Source: Albibacillus kandeliae (GTDB lineage Bacteria > Pseudomonadota > Alphaproteobacteria > Rhodobacterales > Rhodobacteraceae). From it: 64,000 nucleotides of DNA. The notes under the pieces are model-generated. The model saw only the letters and a list, made by a program, of their open reading frames with translations. It was not told the origin of the DNA and did not search any database. A program made the position numbers and the translations under genes. Each line of letters opens with the position of its first letter. Within the stretch, counting starts at the first letter, position 1. This document shows positions 49,739 to 58,716 of the stretch, piece by piece. The stretch lies in assembly GCF_003116585.1 (NCBI RefSeq), contig NZ_QEHM01000008.1, forward strand, positions 248,001 to 312,000, given 5' to 3'.

Positions 49739-51389
49739 CCTGATCCTGCACAACGCCACCGTCCGCACGATGGATGGCGACCGGCCCCTTGCCTCTGCCG
49801 TGGCGGTGGCGGGCAACCGCATTGTCGCGGTGGGCGATGAAGACGAGGTGACCGCGCTCGCCGGGCCCCAAACGCGGATGATCGACGCGGGGGGCGGCAC
49901 CCTGCTGCCCGGCTTCTACGAGAGCCACCTGCACCTCTTCGCGGGCGGCGTGTCGCTGTCGCAGTTGAACGGTGCGGCGATCTTCGGGGCCGAGGCGCTG
50001 CGCGAGGCGGTCCAGGCCTTTGCTGCCGCCAACCCCGAGGCCGACCTGCTGGTCGCCTACGGCGCCAACTACACCATGTTCGGCGACGACGTCCGCATCT
50101 CGCGGCAGTTGCTGGACGACGCCATCGCCGACCGCCCCTTCTACATGATCGCCTGCGACTTCCACACCGGCTGGGGCAACAGCGTCGCGATGGAGCGCGC
50201 CGGGCTGCTGCAGGGCCGCGACGTCGGACCCAGCTCCGAGGTCGTCATGGACCCGGACGGCACCGCCACGGGCGAGCTGCGCGAGGGCGGAGCCATGTCC
50301 CTGATGCTGGCGCTGAAATCCACCGGCTCGCGCGAAAACCTCGGAATGGCCGGGGCCGAGCCCGACAGCGTCACCGAAGCCGAGCGCGAGGCCGATATCG
50401 CCAGCCTGCTGGAGGGGATGGAGTACTGCGCCCGCCACGGGATCACCAAGCTGATCAACATGGACGGCAACCGCTACCAGCTGGAACTGCTGGCCGAGAT
50501 GGAACGGCGCGGCACGCTGCCCTGCCGCATCGAGGTGCCCTATCGCATCCCGATCGACGCAGCGGGCGACCCGGTCGGCAAGGCGGTGGAGATGACCCGC
50601 GACTTTGCCACCGACAAGGTGTCCTGCGGGCGGGTCAAGATGTTCATGGACGGCGTCTTTGACAGCTGGACGGCGCTGAAACTCGAAGACTACCCCGACC
50701 GCCCCGGGTTCCGTGGCGAACCCATCGTGCCGCCGGAACTCTTCGCCCGGCTCTGCACCGAGGCTGACGCGGCGGGGCTGCAAATCTCGGTCCACGCGGT
50801 CGGCAACGGCGCCGTGCGCCACGTGCTCGACGGCTACGAGGCGGCAGCGCGCGCCAACGGCCCGAGGGACAGCCGCCACCGGGTCGAGCATATCGACAAC
50901 ATCCACCCCGACGACCTGCCCCGCCTCAAGGCGCTCGGCTGTGTCGCCTCGATGCAGCCGGTGCATCCGCCGGGCAGCGCCGGTCTGCCGCTGGAACCGA
51001 CCGTCACCCTGATGGGGCGCGAGAACTGGCCCTGGGCCTTCAACTGGCGGGCCATCGCCGACGCGGGCGTGCCGCTCTGCTTCGCGACCGACTGGCCGAT
51101 CTCGCCGTTGGACCCGCTCTACGCGATCCAGTGCGCCCTGACCCGCAAACCCTGGGCCGACGGCCTGCCCGACCCGCGCATCGGCCTCGACGAATGCCTT
51201 GCCGCCTATACCTCCGGCGGCGCCTTCGCCGCCTTTGACGAGGACCGGCTGGGCCGCATCGCCCCGGGTATGCTGGCCGATCTCGTGCTGCTGGCGGGCG
51301 ATCTTGAGACCCTGCACGACGACGGCGCGCTGCAGGTGCGGGCTGTGCTGACCATCTGCGACGGGCAGATCACCCACGAGGCCGCATGA
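49728..51389 (+). CDS. metal-dependent amidohydrolase, YtcJ-like
   Basis: 553 residues. The metal motif H67-x-H69 is in FYESHLHLF. Further landmarks are KMFMDGVFDSWTAL, the lone His in VHAVGNGAVRHVLDGYEAA, RVEHIDNIHPDDLPR and CFATDWPISPLDPL. Members hydrolyse N-formyl, N-acyl or imide bonds. Its place after a dehydrogenase and before an M20 deacylase suggests removal of an acyl or formyl group from nitrogen in the pathway. Confidence 0.9.
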   Translation: MQPDLILHNATVRTMDGDRPLASAVAVAGNRIVAVGDEDEVTALAGPQTRMIDAGGGTLLPGFYESHLHLFAGGVSLSQLNGAAIFGAEALREAVQAFAAANPEADLLVAYGANYTMFGDDVRISRQLLDDAIADRPFYMIACDFHTGWGNSVAMERAGLLQGRDVGPSSEVVMDPDGTATGELREGGAMSLMLALKSTGSRENLGMAGAEPDSVTEAEREADIASLLEGMEYCARHGITKLINMDGNRYQLELLAEMERRGTLPCRIEVPYRIPIDAAGDPVGKAVEMTRDFATDKVSCGRVKMFMDGVFDSWTALKLEDYPDRPGFRGEPIVPPELFARLCTEADAAGLQISVHAVGNGAVRHVLDGYEAAARANGPRDSRHRVEHIDNIHPDDLPRLKALGCVASMQPVHPPGSAGLPLEPTVTLMGRENWPWAFNWRAIADAGVPLCFATDWPISPLDPLYAIQCALTRKPWADGLPDPRIGLDECLAAYTSGGAFAAFDEDRLGRIAPGMLADLVLLAGDLETLHDDGALQVRAVLTICDGQITHEAA

Positions 51390-52501
51390 CCACGCTCGAC
51401 ATCCTCGACCGGCTGATCGCCTTTCCGACGGTCAGCGCAGACAGCAACCTCGCGCTCGTGGACTGGGTCGAGGACTACCTGCGCCAGCGCGGCGCCACGG
51501 TGCACCGCATCCCCGATCCGACCGGGCGCAAGGCGGGTCTCTTCGCCAGCCTAGGGCCAGCGGGCGACGGCGGCGTCATGCTCTCGGCCCATACCGACGT
51601 CGTGCCGGTCGCCGGGCAACCCTGGACGCGCGATCCCTTCCGCCTCTCGCGGGAGGGCACCCGCGTCTACGGGCGCGGCACCACCGACATGAAGGGCTTT
51701 GTCGCCGCCATGCTGCGCGCCGCCGACCTCGCCTCCGCGCGCCCCCTCGCCGAGCCACTGAAGCTGGTGCTCTCCTATGACGAGGAAGTCGGCTGCGTGG
51801 GCATCGCCGAGATGATGCCGGCCCTGCTGCCGCTGGTGGGCCGGCCCCGTCTCTGCATCGTGGGCGAGCCGACCTCCATGCGCATCGCCACCGGGCACAA
51901 GGGCAAGGCCGCCTACCGCGCCACATGCCACGGCGAGGCCGGGCATTCGGCAATGGCCCCACTGTTCCGCAACGCCCTTCACCTTGGCGCGGATGTCCTC
52001 GGGGCGCTGCGCGGGCTGCAGGACGACCTTGCCGCCAACGGGGCCCGCGACGCGGCCTACGAGGTGCCCTTCTCCACCGTGCACGCGGGCAAGATGGCAG
52101 GCGGCACCGCGCTCAACATCGTGCCCGACCTCTGCACCATCGACTACGAGATCCGGCACCTCGCCGCCGAACCGCTCGAACCGATGGAGGACAGGCTCAC
52201 CGCCGCCGCCCATCAGATCGGCCATGTCACCCTTGAGCGAACCAATGCCTACCCCGGCCTCGATGTCGCCCCGGATGCCCCTGCGGTTGCCGCGCTCTCG
52301 GCCCTGCTGCCTGATGCGGAACTGACCAAGGTAGGGTACGGGACCGAGGCCGGGCACTTCGACGCGGCGGGCATCCCGACGCTGGTCTGCGGCCCCGGCA
52401 ACATGGATCAGGGCCACAAGCCCGACGAGTTCATCGAGATCGCCCAGCTCGCCGCCTGCGACCGGATGATGGACCGCCTCGTGGAAACGCTCTCCGCCTG
52501 A
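51386..52501 (+). CDS. M20 family deacylase (acetylornithine deacetylase ArgE-like)
   Basis: 371 residues. The di-zinc ligands are in SAHTDVVPV, GRGTTDMKGF, DEEVGC and GEPTSMRIATGHKG, with the late His in QGHKPDEF. This is the ArgE/DapE/ACY1 group of N-acyl amino acid hydrolases. As last gene of the operon, after an ATGA overlap, it may free an amino acid at the end of the pathway rather than serve arginine synthesis. It ends 9 bases from the converging glycosyltransferase. Confidence 0.9.
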   Translation: MTTLDILDRLIAFPTVSADSNLALVDWVEDYLRQRGATVHRIPDPTGRKAGLFASLGPAGDGGVMLSAHTDVVPVAGQPWTRDPFRLSREGTRVYGRGTTDMKGFVAAMLRAADLASARPLAEPLKLVLSYDEEVGCVGIAEMMPALLPLVGRPRLCIVGEPTSMRIATGHKGKAAYRATCHGEAGHSAMAPLFRNALHLGADVLGALRGLQDDLAANGARDAAYEVPFSTVHAGKMAGGTALNIVPDLCTIDYEIRHLAAEPLEPMEDRLTAAAHQIGHVTLERTNAYPGLDVAPDAPAVAALSALLPDAELTKVGYGTEAGHFDAAGIPTLVCGPGNMDQGHKPDEFIEIAQLAACDRMMDRLVETLSA

Positions 52502-52510
52502 CCCGGCGCC

Positions 52511-53581
52511 TCAGCGCGCGAGCGCCAGATAGGCCGCGACGGCGTGCTCCGGCAGAAACTCGGGCCTCAGGGGGGCCGCAAAAGCCGCCGGGTCGCGGTC
52601 CATCGCCGCCATCGCCCTTGCCAGCGCGGGAACGTCCCCGACCGGCACGAGGTTCTGCGGCGGCAGGATCTCGCCCGGACCCGAGGGGCAGTCGGTGCTG
52701 ATTACCGGCCGGTCCAGCGCCAGCGCTTCGAGGATCACCAGCCCCAGCCCCTCGTAGTCGGAGGACAGCACCATGCCCTTGGACTGCGCGATCACCGGGT
52801 AGGGATTGGCGTGGAACCCGGCAAAGATCACCCGGTCTTCCAGCCCCAGTTCGCGCACCTGCGCCTCGGCCTTCTCCTTCAGCGGCCCCGTTCCCAGCAG
52901 CACCAGCGGGGTTTCGATCCCGCTCTCCGCATAGGCGCGGATCAGGATGTCGTGCCGCTTGGCCTCCTTGAACTTGCCCACGTGCACGAGGTAGTCAGAC
53001 ATCCCCAGCCCCTCGCCCGCCGCCGAACGACGCACGAATTCCACGTCGACCGGGTTGTAGATGGTGGTGACCTCGGGATTGCCCGGGAACATCTGCTGGA
53101 AATCCCGCATCACGCCCGCGCTCACGCAGACGCAGGGCTTGCGCAGGTAGATCGCCTCCAGCACCTGCCGGTGACGTGCACCATTCGGCCCCTCCAGCCC
53201 GGCGCGGTGTTCCTGCGAGACGGTGTTGTGCACCATCAGGTGGACATTCGGCAGGCGGCTGCCAGCCAGCACCCGGTCCACCGGCAGGAGGTTCGACAGC
53301 ACGAGGTCCGGCACGCCGACGTGCCTGAGAATGAAACGGTCCAGCAGACGGCCCACCGTCGCCGCGCGCCATTGGCGCGGCACCCAGCGCAGGCGCTCCA
53401 TGGGAAAGATCAGCGGATCGAAGGGCCGGCCCGAGGCCAGTTCGATGACCTTCTTGAAACAGATGATCGTCGGCTGGTGTCCCGCGTCGATCAGCGCCTC
53501 GCTCAGCGTGATGACAAAGCGTTCGGCCCCGTTGCCCTTGAGGTCGGGGATCACCAGGACGATCTTCTTTCCCTCTGGCAT
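52511..53581 (-). CDS. glycosyltransferase family 4
   Basis: 356 residues of GT-B fold. An N-terminal LVIPDLKGNGAERFVITLSEAL and C-terminal nucleotide-sugar half (HVGKFKEAKRHDILIRAYAE, GTGPLKEKAEAQVRELGLE, SDYEGLGLVILEALALDRPV) show the GT4 pattern with the E-x7-E acceptor region. It transfers a sugar from an activated donor to a polysaccharide or lipid. The ATG follows GGGAGG. It has no sugar genes nearby, so its target is open. Confidence 0.9.
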   Translation of the reverse strand: MPEGKKIVLVIPDLKGNGAERFVITLSEALIDAGHQPTIICFKKVIELASGRPFDPLIFPMERLRWVPRQWRAATVGRLLDRFILRHVGVPDLVLSNLLPVDRVLAGSRLPNVHLMVHNTVSQEHRAGLEGPNGARHRQVLEAIYLRKPCVCVSAGVMRDFQQMFPGNPEVTTIYNPVDVEFVRRSAAGEGLGMSDYLVHVGKFKEAKRHDILIRAYAESGIETPLVLLGTGPLKEKAEAQVRELGLEDRVIFAGFHANPYPVIAQSKGMVLSSDYEGLGLVILEALALDRPVISTDCPSGPGEILPPQNLVPVGDVPALARAMAAMDRDPAAFAAPLRPEFLPEHAVAAYLALAR

Positions 53582-53682
53582 TCTTCGCCTCCCTGCCCGA
53601 CATGCGCGCACGCATGCCCCGGACCCCTATATCGCCCGTGGGTCGGGATGCAAATGGGGCGCCCCTCGGTTGAGGTCCCGGT

Positions 53683-54492
53683 TCAGGTCCCCGTATAGAC
53701 CGGAGCCCGCCGTTCCATGAAGGCGCGCGGCCCCTCGCGTGCATCGTCCGAGGCCATGACGCGGTCCATGCTCTCGGTCTCGATGGCAAAACCTTCGCCC
53801 AGCGGCCGCCCCAGGGACTCGGCGGTCGCGCGCTTGATCTCGGCAATCGCCAGCGGGCCATTGGCCGCAATGCGCTCGGCCATCGCCATCGCCGCGGGCA
53901 TGACCTCGTCCCCCGGCAGCACGCGGTTCAGCAGACCCAGCGCCAGAAGGCGCCCCGCCTCGACCTGATCGCCGGTCAGAAGCAGTTCCATCGCGACGGC
54001 ATGCGGCAACTGACGCGGCAACCGCACCAGCGCCCCGGCAAAGGGGATCAGCGCATGACGCGCCTCGGGCAGGCCGAAACGGGCATGGTCCGCCGCGATG
54101 CGGATATCGGTCGCCAGCATCAGCTCGAACCCGCCCGCCAGACAGTGCCCGTTGATCGCGGCAATCACCGGCTTGGTGCCCTGCGCGCCCTTCAGGGTCG
54201 AACGGAACAGCACCTCGCGGTCCGCTGTCAACCGGTGGTCCCACTCGGTTTCCGGTGCCCGCGCGCCCGAGAGCAGCGGCAGTGTCAGCTCAAGGTCACC
54301 ACCTGAGCAAAAGCTCCCGGTCCCGGCCCCGGTCAGGACCGCAACGCGCATCTCCGGGTCCGCCTCGAACCGGTCAAAGGCATCGGCAAGGCGGCACACC
54401 ACCTCCGGGCTCATCGCGTTATGGCGCTCGGGTCGGTTCAGCGTGATCACCGCGACGGCGCCGCGGGTCTCGTAGGTCAGCGGCAGGCTCAT
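53683..54492 (-). CDS. enoyl-CoA hydratase/isomerase family protein
   Basis: 269 residues of crotonase fold. The oxyanion-hole segment GSFCSGGDLELTL and both catalytic glutamate positions (GGFELMLATDIRIA and FGLPEARHALIPF) are kept, so hydratase activity is plausible. It overlaps the acyl-CoA ligase by 4 bases and is last in a TRAP-marR-ligase-hydratase operon. Together these suggest activation and beta-oxidation-like processing of an imported carboxylic acid. Confidence 0.92.
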   Translation of the reverse strand: MSLPLTYETRGAVAVITLNRPERHNAMSPEVVCRLADAFDRFEADPEMRVAVLTGAGTGSFCSGGDLELTLPLLSGARAPETEWDHRLTADREVLFRSTLKGAQGTKPVIAAINGHCLAGGFELMLATDIRIAADHARFGLPEARHALIPFAGALVRLPRQLPHAVAMELLLTGDQVEAGRLLALGLLNRVLPGDEVMPAAMAMAERIAANGPLAIAEIKRATAESLGRPLGEGFAIETESMDRVMASDDAREGPRAFMERRAPVYTGT

Positions 54493-56324
54493 GCCCGCTT
54501 CCCCGCGACGATGGTCAGCGTGATCGGCATGCCTGCGAGCGCTCCTTTCAGGTCTTCGAGTTTCTCCGGCGGCACGGTCACCCGGGTCTCCAGGCTCTCG
54601 GCCACGTCCACCGCGACGGCGCCCGCCTCGAGCCCGACAGCCTCGGCTGCGCCGTGGATCGCCCAACCGATGGCCTCGCGCCGCAGCGTGGGCTTGAAAA
54701 TCTTGCCGACCGGCGTCAGCGGCAGCGTCTCGGCAATCCCGATCCGTTTCGGCAGGGCCACCGGGTCGTCGATCCGTCCCCGCAGGAACGCGACCAGCGC
54801 TGGCCCGTCCAGCACCGACCCGGCCCGCAGCGTGACAAAGGCCACCGGCAGTTCGCCCGCATAGGCGTCGGGCATCCCCACCGCGGCGGCATTCTCGACC
54901 TCGGGATGCGCCAGCAGCGCGTCCTCGATCATCTGCGGGTCGATATTGTGGGCCCCGCGAATGATGATGTCCTTCTTGCGCCCCGTGACGTAGAGCCGCC
55001 CCTCGGCGTCCAGCTTGCCGAGATCCCCGCTCACCAGCCAGCCGCCGGGCAGAAAGGTCCCGGCATTGCGCGACGGGTCGGAGTAGCCTGCCGAGACATT
55101 CGGCCCGCGCAGGGCGATGATCCCGGTCTCGCCCGTGGCAAGACCCTTGGCCGGATCGGCGTCGCCATCGGTCTCGCCTAGGATTGCCACCTCCGAGAAG
55201 GGCATCCGCAACCCGCAGGACAGCGCCGTGCGCGGCCCGTGCACCGGCTCGACCGCGATGGCCCCCGCGCATTCCGTCATCCCGAGGATGTTGCGCACGC
55301 CCTTGCCGGTCTTGCGCTCGGTCGCCTCCGCCAGTTCAGTCGGCAGGGGCGAACCGCCGGTCAGGAACCAGCGCAGCGACGAGATATCGGCGTCAACCGG
55401 CACCCCGTTCAGCCCCGCCAGCACGGTCGGCACCGCACCGATCACCGTGATCCGGTGCCGCTCGACCTGCTGCCAGATGGTTTTGACAAAGGCCACATTG
55501 CGCATCCCCAACCGCCCCGGGACCAGCAGCGTACCGCCCGCCGACAGGGTCGAGAGACCATAGACAAAGGCACCGGCGACGTGGAACAGCGGAAAGCCGT
55601 TGACCACCACGTCCTCGGGCGAAAGGTCGTGCATCAGCGCGCAGGACTGCCCGACATGCGCCTCGTTCAGACGCGAATGCTGTACCAGCTTGGGCGCGCC
55701 CGTAGTGCCGCCCGTATGGTAGTAGGCCGCCAGCGCATGGGCGTCGCCCTCGGGCACGATCTCTGCCCCCTCCATACGCGCCGCGATCATCGCCTCGAAG
55801 CTGCCGTCCGCCCCCGGGCTGTCGGCATCGGCGTCGCAGGACAGGATGGGCAGGCGCACGCCCGCCGCCCGCAACGCGGGCACCAGCCCGCTCCAATAGT
55901 CGATCTCGCCATTCACGCCGGTGATCACCACCGCCGCGGCCCCCGCCGCCTCCAGCAGCGCAGCGATGTGGTCGGGCTTAAGCATGGGGTTGACCGGGCA
56001 GGCATGCCCCGCCACCTGCGCTCCCCAGAGGGCAACCTGCGCCGACGGCGTATGCTGGGTCAGCAGGGCGACAGACCGCCCCGGCACCACGCCAAGTTCG
56101 CGGAACAGCCGGGCCGCCGCCATCACCTGCGCGGCCAGGTCCCCGTAAGTTACCAGCGTGTCACGCGCCGGGTCCGCCGCATCGTTCAGGTACCGGATCG
56201 CCACCCGTTCCGAGTGACGCGCGGCAGAGGTCCGCAGGATGTCCCAGGGCGACTTGAGCGGAAACACCGCGTCGAAACCCCGTGTCTCCAGCTGTTCCAG
56301 ATCGGCGAGTCCGCCAAGGTTCAT
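54489..56324 (-). CDS. AMP-dependent acyl-CoA synthetase/ligase
   Basis: 611 residues of the ANL superfamily. The phosphate loop is YYHTGGTTGAPK. Further motifs are NILGMTECAGAI, SGDLGKLDAEGRLYVTGRKK and the C-terminal catalytic Lys in LTPVGKIFKPTLR. It adenylates a carboxylic acid and loads it on CoA. An extra C-terminal tail of about 45 residues follows the core. With the TRAP importer and hydratase it would activate the imported acid; hydroxycinnamate- or cyclic-acid-like substrates are possible but not shown. Confidence 0.92.
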   Translation of the reverse strand: MNLGGLADLEQLETRGFDAVFPLKSPWDILRTSAARHSERVAIRYLNDAADPARDTLVTYGDLAAQVMAAARLFRELGVVPGRSVALLTQHTPSAQVALWGAQVAGHACPVNPMLKPDHIAALLEAAGAAAVVITGVNGEIDYWSGLVPALRAAGVRLPILSCDADADSPGADGSFEAMIAARMEGAEIVPEGDAHALAAYYHTGGTTGAPKLVQHSRLNEAHVGQSCALMHDLSPEDVVVNGFPLFHVAGAFVYGLSTLSAGGTLLVPGRLGMRNVAFVKTIWQQVERHRITVIGAVPTVLAGLNGVPVDADISSLRWFLTGGSPLPTELAEATERKTGKGVRNILGMTECAGAIAVEPVHGPRTALSCGLRMPFSEVAILGETDGDADPAKGLATGETGIIALRGPNVSAGYSDPSRNAGTFLPGGWLVSGDLGKLDAEGRLYVTGRKKDIIIRGAHNIDPQMIEDALLAHPEVENAAAVGMPDAYAGELPVAFVTLRAGSVLDGPALVAFLRGRIDDPVALPKRIGIAETLPLTPVGKIFKPTLRREAIGWAIHGAAEAVGLEAGAVAVDVAESLETRVTVPPEKLEDLKGALAGMPITLTIVAGKRA

Positions 56325-56325
56325 G

Positions 56326-56817
56326 TCATGCCCCCTCGTTCGAAACCGAAAGAAATCCCCGCAGGTTGGCGTCGATCCGGCCCAGATCGGCCAGCAGCCG
56401 CTGGATCTCGGCCGCCTCGAAGCCCTCGGTCACCATCGCCTCGTGCCGTTCCACCTCGGCGTCCAGCAGCGCCAGTTGCCGCTCCCCGAGGTCGGTCAGG
56501 TAGATCCGCCGCACCCGCCGGTCATGCCGGGTGGGGCGGCGCTCCAGCCAGCCCTCGTTCGACAGCGCCTCGATGATCGGCACCAGGCTCGACCGGTCGA
56601 GGTATATCGCCTCGGCCAGCCGCATCTGGTGGATGCCGGGATTGGCCTGGATCAGCTTCAGCATCCCGTAATAACGCGGCGCGGTGCCAAAGCCGCTCAC
56701 CACCTTCTCGAAGCTCTTGTAGGCCGCGATCTGAAGCAGGCGCAGGCGATAGGATACGCTGCCCGTGAGGGCTGGCGGTTCCACCAGCTCCTCGAGGTCG
56801 CGCATCACGCCCGGCAT
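56326..56817 (-). CDS. MarR family transcriptional regulator
   Basis: 163 residues. The winged helix reads IHQMRLAEAIYLDRSSLVPI, EALSNEGWLERRPTRHDRRV, with the wing Asp-Arg pair typical of MarR. It sits inside the operon, 1 base after dctM and 1 base before the ligase. It most likely represses the operon from the palindrome before dctP and lets go when a CoA ester or the free acid binds. Confidence 0.92.
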   Translation of the reverse strand: MPGVMRDLEELVEPPALTGSVSYRLRLLQIAAYKSFEKVVSGFGTAPRYYGMLKLIQANPGIHQMRLAEAIYLDRSSLVPIIEALSNEGWLERRPTRHDRRVRRIYLTDLGERQLALLDAEVERHEAMVTEGFEAAEIQRLLADLGRIDANLRGFLSVSNEGA

Positions 56818-56818
56818 G

Positions 56819-58111
56819 TCAGTGCATCCCCGACGGCAGGAACAGGACGATGGCCGGGAAGGCGATCAGCAGCAGCAGGCGCAGCACGTCGACCGCCACG
56901 AAGGGCATCACCCCGCGGAAGATGGCGGGCAGAGACACGCCCGGCGTGATCGAGTTGATCACGAAGACGTTCATCCCGACCGGCGGCGTGATAAGGCCCA
57001 GTTCCACAGTCATCACGATGATGACGCCGAACCAGATCGGGTCAAAGCCCAGCTCAGTGATCACCGGAAAGACGATCGGCACCATCAGGATGACCATCGC
57101 CATGGCGTCGAGGAAACAGCCCATGATCACGAACATCAGCAGGATCAGCAGCAGCGTGCCATAGCGCCCCGCCCCGAGGTCGATGAGGAACTGGGTCAGC
57201 TCCTGCGGGACCTGCGTGATGGCAAGGAAATAGCCGAACAGCGTCGCCCCGATCAGCACGACGTAGATCGCGACCGAGGTGCGCAGCGCCTCGACAAGGC
57301 TCTCCAGCAGGCGCGACAGGCTCAGCTGCCCCCGCACCATGCCGATGATCGCCGTCAGCAGCGCACCGGCGGCGGCGGCCTCGGTGGCCGTCACGACGCC
57401 AAAGTAGATCGACATGATCACGGCGATGAACAGCAGGCCCACGGCCCAGACCCCGCGCAGCGACCGGAAGGCTTCGACCAGGCTGAAGCGGTCACCGGCC
57501 GGCAGGCTGTCGCCGTACCACAGGCGCACGGTGGCCATGTACATCAGCACCGCAAGGATACCGGGCACGATGCCCGCGACGAACAGCAGGCCGATGTCCT
57601 GCTCGGTGATGAAGCCGTAGACCGCCAGCACGACCGAGGGCGGGATCAGGATCCCGAGGGTGCCGCCCGCGGCGATGATCCCGGTCGAGACCTCGTCGGA
57701 GTAGCCCGCCTTCTTCATCTCGGGATAGGCGATCTTGGTCATGGTGGCCGCGGTGGCGACCGAGCTGCCGCAGATCGCGGCGAAACCGGCGCAGGCCCCG
57801 ACCGAGGCGAGGCCAAGCCCGCCCTTCAGCCCGCCGAGCCAGGCGCGCCCGGCGCGGAACAGCTCGGCCGACATGCCCGAGTTGGTCGCCAGCACGCCCA
57901 TCAGGACGAAGAAGGGGATCAGGGTAAGGTTGAAATCGGTGATCGTGCTGATCGGCGATTGCGCCAGCAGGTTCAGCGCGGGGCCAGTGCCCACGACGGC
58001 GCCAAAACCAAAGATCCCGACCAGCCCCATCGCCACGCCGATCGGCACGCGCAGCAGCATGAGGGCAAACAGGGCGACAAAGCCCGCACCGGCGACGAAT
58101 TCGTTGCTCAT
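56819..58111 (-). CDS. dctM: TRAP transporter large permease (DctM family)
   Basis: 430 residues, about twelve hydrophobic segments. The family signature GGTLGILIPPSVVLAVYGFI and the segment GLITPPVGMNVFVINS are present. It overlaps dctQ by 4 bases. Second TRAP system of the window, distinct in sequence from the first. Confidence 0.94.
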   Translation of the reverse strand: MSNEFVAGAGFVALFALMLLRVPIGVAMGLVGIFGFGAVVGTGPALNLLAQSPISTITDFNLTLIPFFVLMGVLATNSGMSAELFRAGRAWLGGLKGGLGLASVGACAGFAAICGSSVATAATMTKIAYPEMKKAGYSDEVSTGIIAAGGTLGILIPPSVVLAVYGFITEQDIGLLFVAGIVPGILAVLMYMATVRLWYGDSLPAGDRFSLVEAFRSLRGVWAVGLLFIAVIMSIYFGVVTATEAAAAGALLTAIIGMVRGQLSLSRLLESLVEALRTSVAIYVVLIGATLFGYFLAITQVPQELTQFLIDLGAGRYGTLLLILLMFVIMGCFLDAMAMVILMVPIVFPVITELGFDPIWFGVIIVMTVELGLITPPVGMNVFVINSITPGVSLPAIFRGVMPFVAVDVLRLLLLIAFPAIVLFLPSGMH

Positions 58112-58656
58112 GACTTCTTGATGTCCTCCAGCAGGTGTTCGTCGATTCCGTCGTATTCGCCAAGGTCACGCCCCGAGCGTGCAATCAGCCAGAGCCGTAC
58201 GATGGTGGTAAAGACGGCGGCCACGATCCCCAGCCAGATGCCAAGGAAGAAGGGCCAGTGCGCCAGCCGCAGCTCCATCGTGGCATCCCCGCCGCTCATC
58301 GCGGCCTGAACCCGTTCCCAGATCTTCCAGACCAGCAGCAGGGTAAAGCCCAGCAGCACCAGCCATGCGAAGAAGTTCACCGCGTTGCGGGCACCGCGCG
58401 GCAGCGCGTGCGCCAGCAGGTCCACCTTGATGTGGGTGCCGTGAAAGCCGAGGCTGGCCAGCCCCCATGCGATCGCGACGCCCAGCACAAGGCGCGAGAC
58501 GTCGAAGGTGTCAGGCACCGGCGAGGCAAAGATGTACCGCCCGACCGCCGAGATGACGATCAGCACCGTGACGAGGCCCAGGACGATCCCGGCGATACGT
58601 TCGATGAAAAGGATGATACCGCTGAGCGAGCGGGAGTCGCGTTCGGGTCCGGACAT
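58108..58656 (-). CDS. dctQ: TRAP transporter small permease (DctQ family)
   Basis: 182 residues with four hydrophobic segments and the DctQ features VISAVGRYIFASPVPDTFD and HGTHIKVDLLAHALP. Normal length, unlike the fused one in the first TRAP operon. It follows dctP after an intercistronic hairpin. Confidence 0.92.
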   Translation of the reverse strand: MSGPERDSRSLSGIILFIERIAGIVLGLVTVLIVISAVGRYIFASPVPDTFDVSRLVLGVAIAWGLASLGFHGTHIKVDLLAHALPRGARNAVNFFAWLVLLGFTLLLVWKIWERVQAAMSGGDATMELRLAHWPFFLGIWLGIVAAVFTTIVRLWLIARSGRDLGEYDGIDEHLLEDIKKS

Positions 58657-58678
58657 GGCGTGTCCCTAATGGCAGGGA

Positions 58679-58706
58679 CCGCGCCGGAGCCTCTGCCCCG
58701 GCGCGG
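58679..58706 (-). other. intercistronic hairpin between dctP and dctQ
   Basis: A 9-bp stem, arms CCGCGCCGG and CCGGCGCGG, with no T run on the minus strand. Same position as in the first TRAP operon, consistent with keeping the binding protein in excess over the permeases. Confidence 0.7.
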
Positions 58707-58716
58707 CCGATAGGTG

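Noticed and set aside
56765-58309. A 514-codon plus-strand frame rich in Asp, His, Gln and Arg
   Set aside because: Antisense shadow of dctM; the charged composition comes from reading hydrophobic codons backwards.
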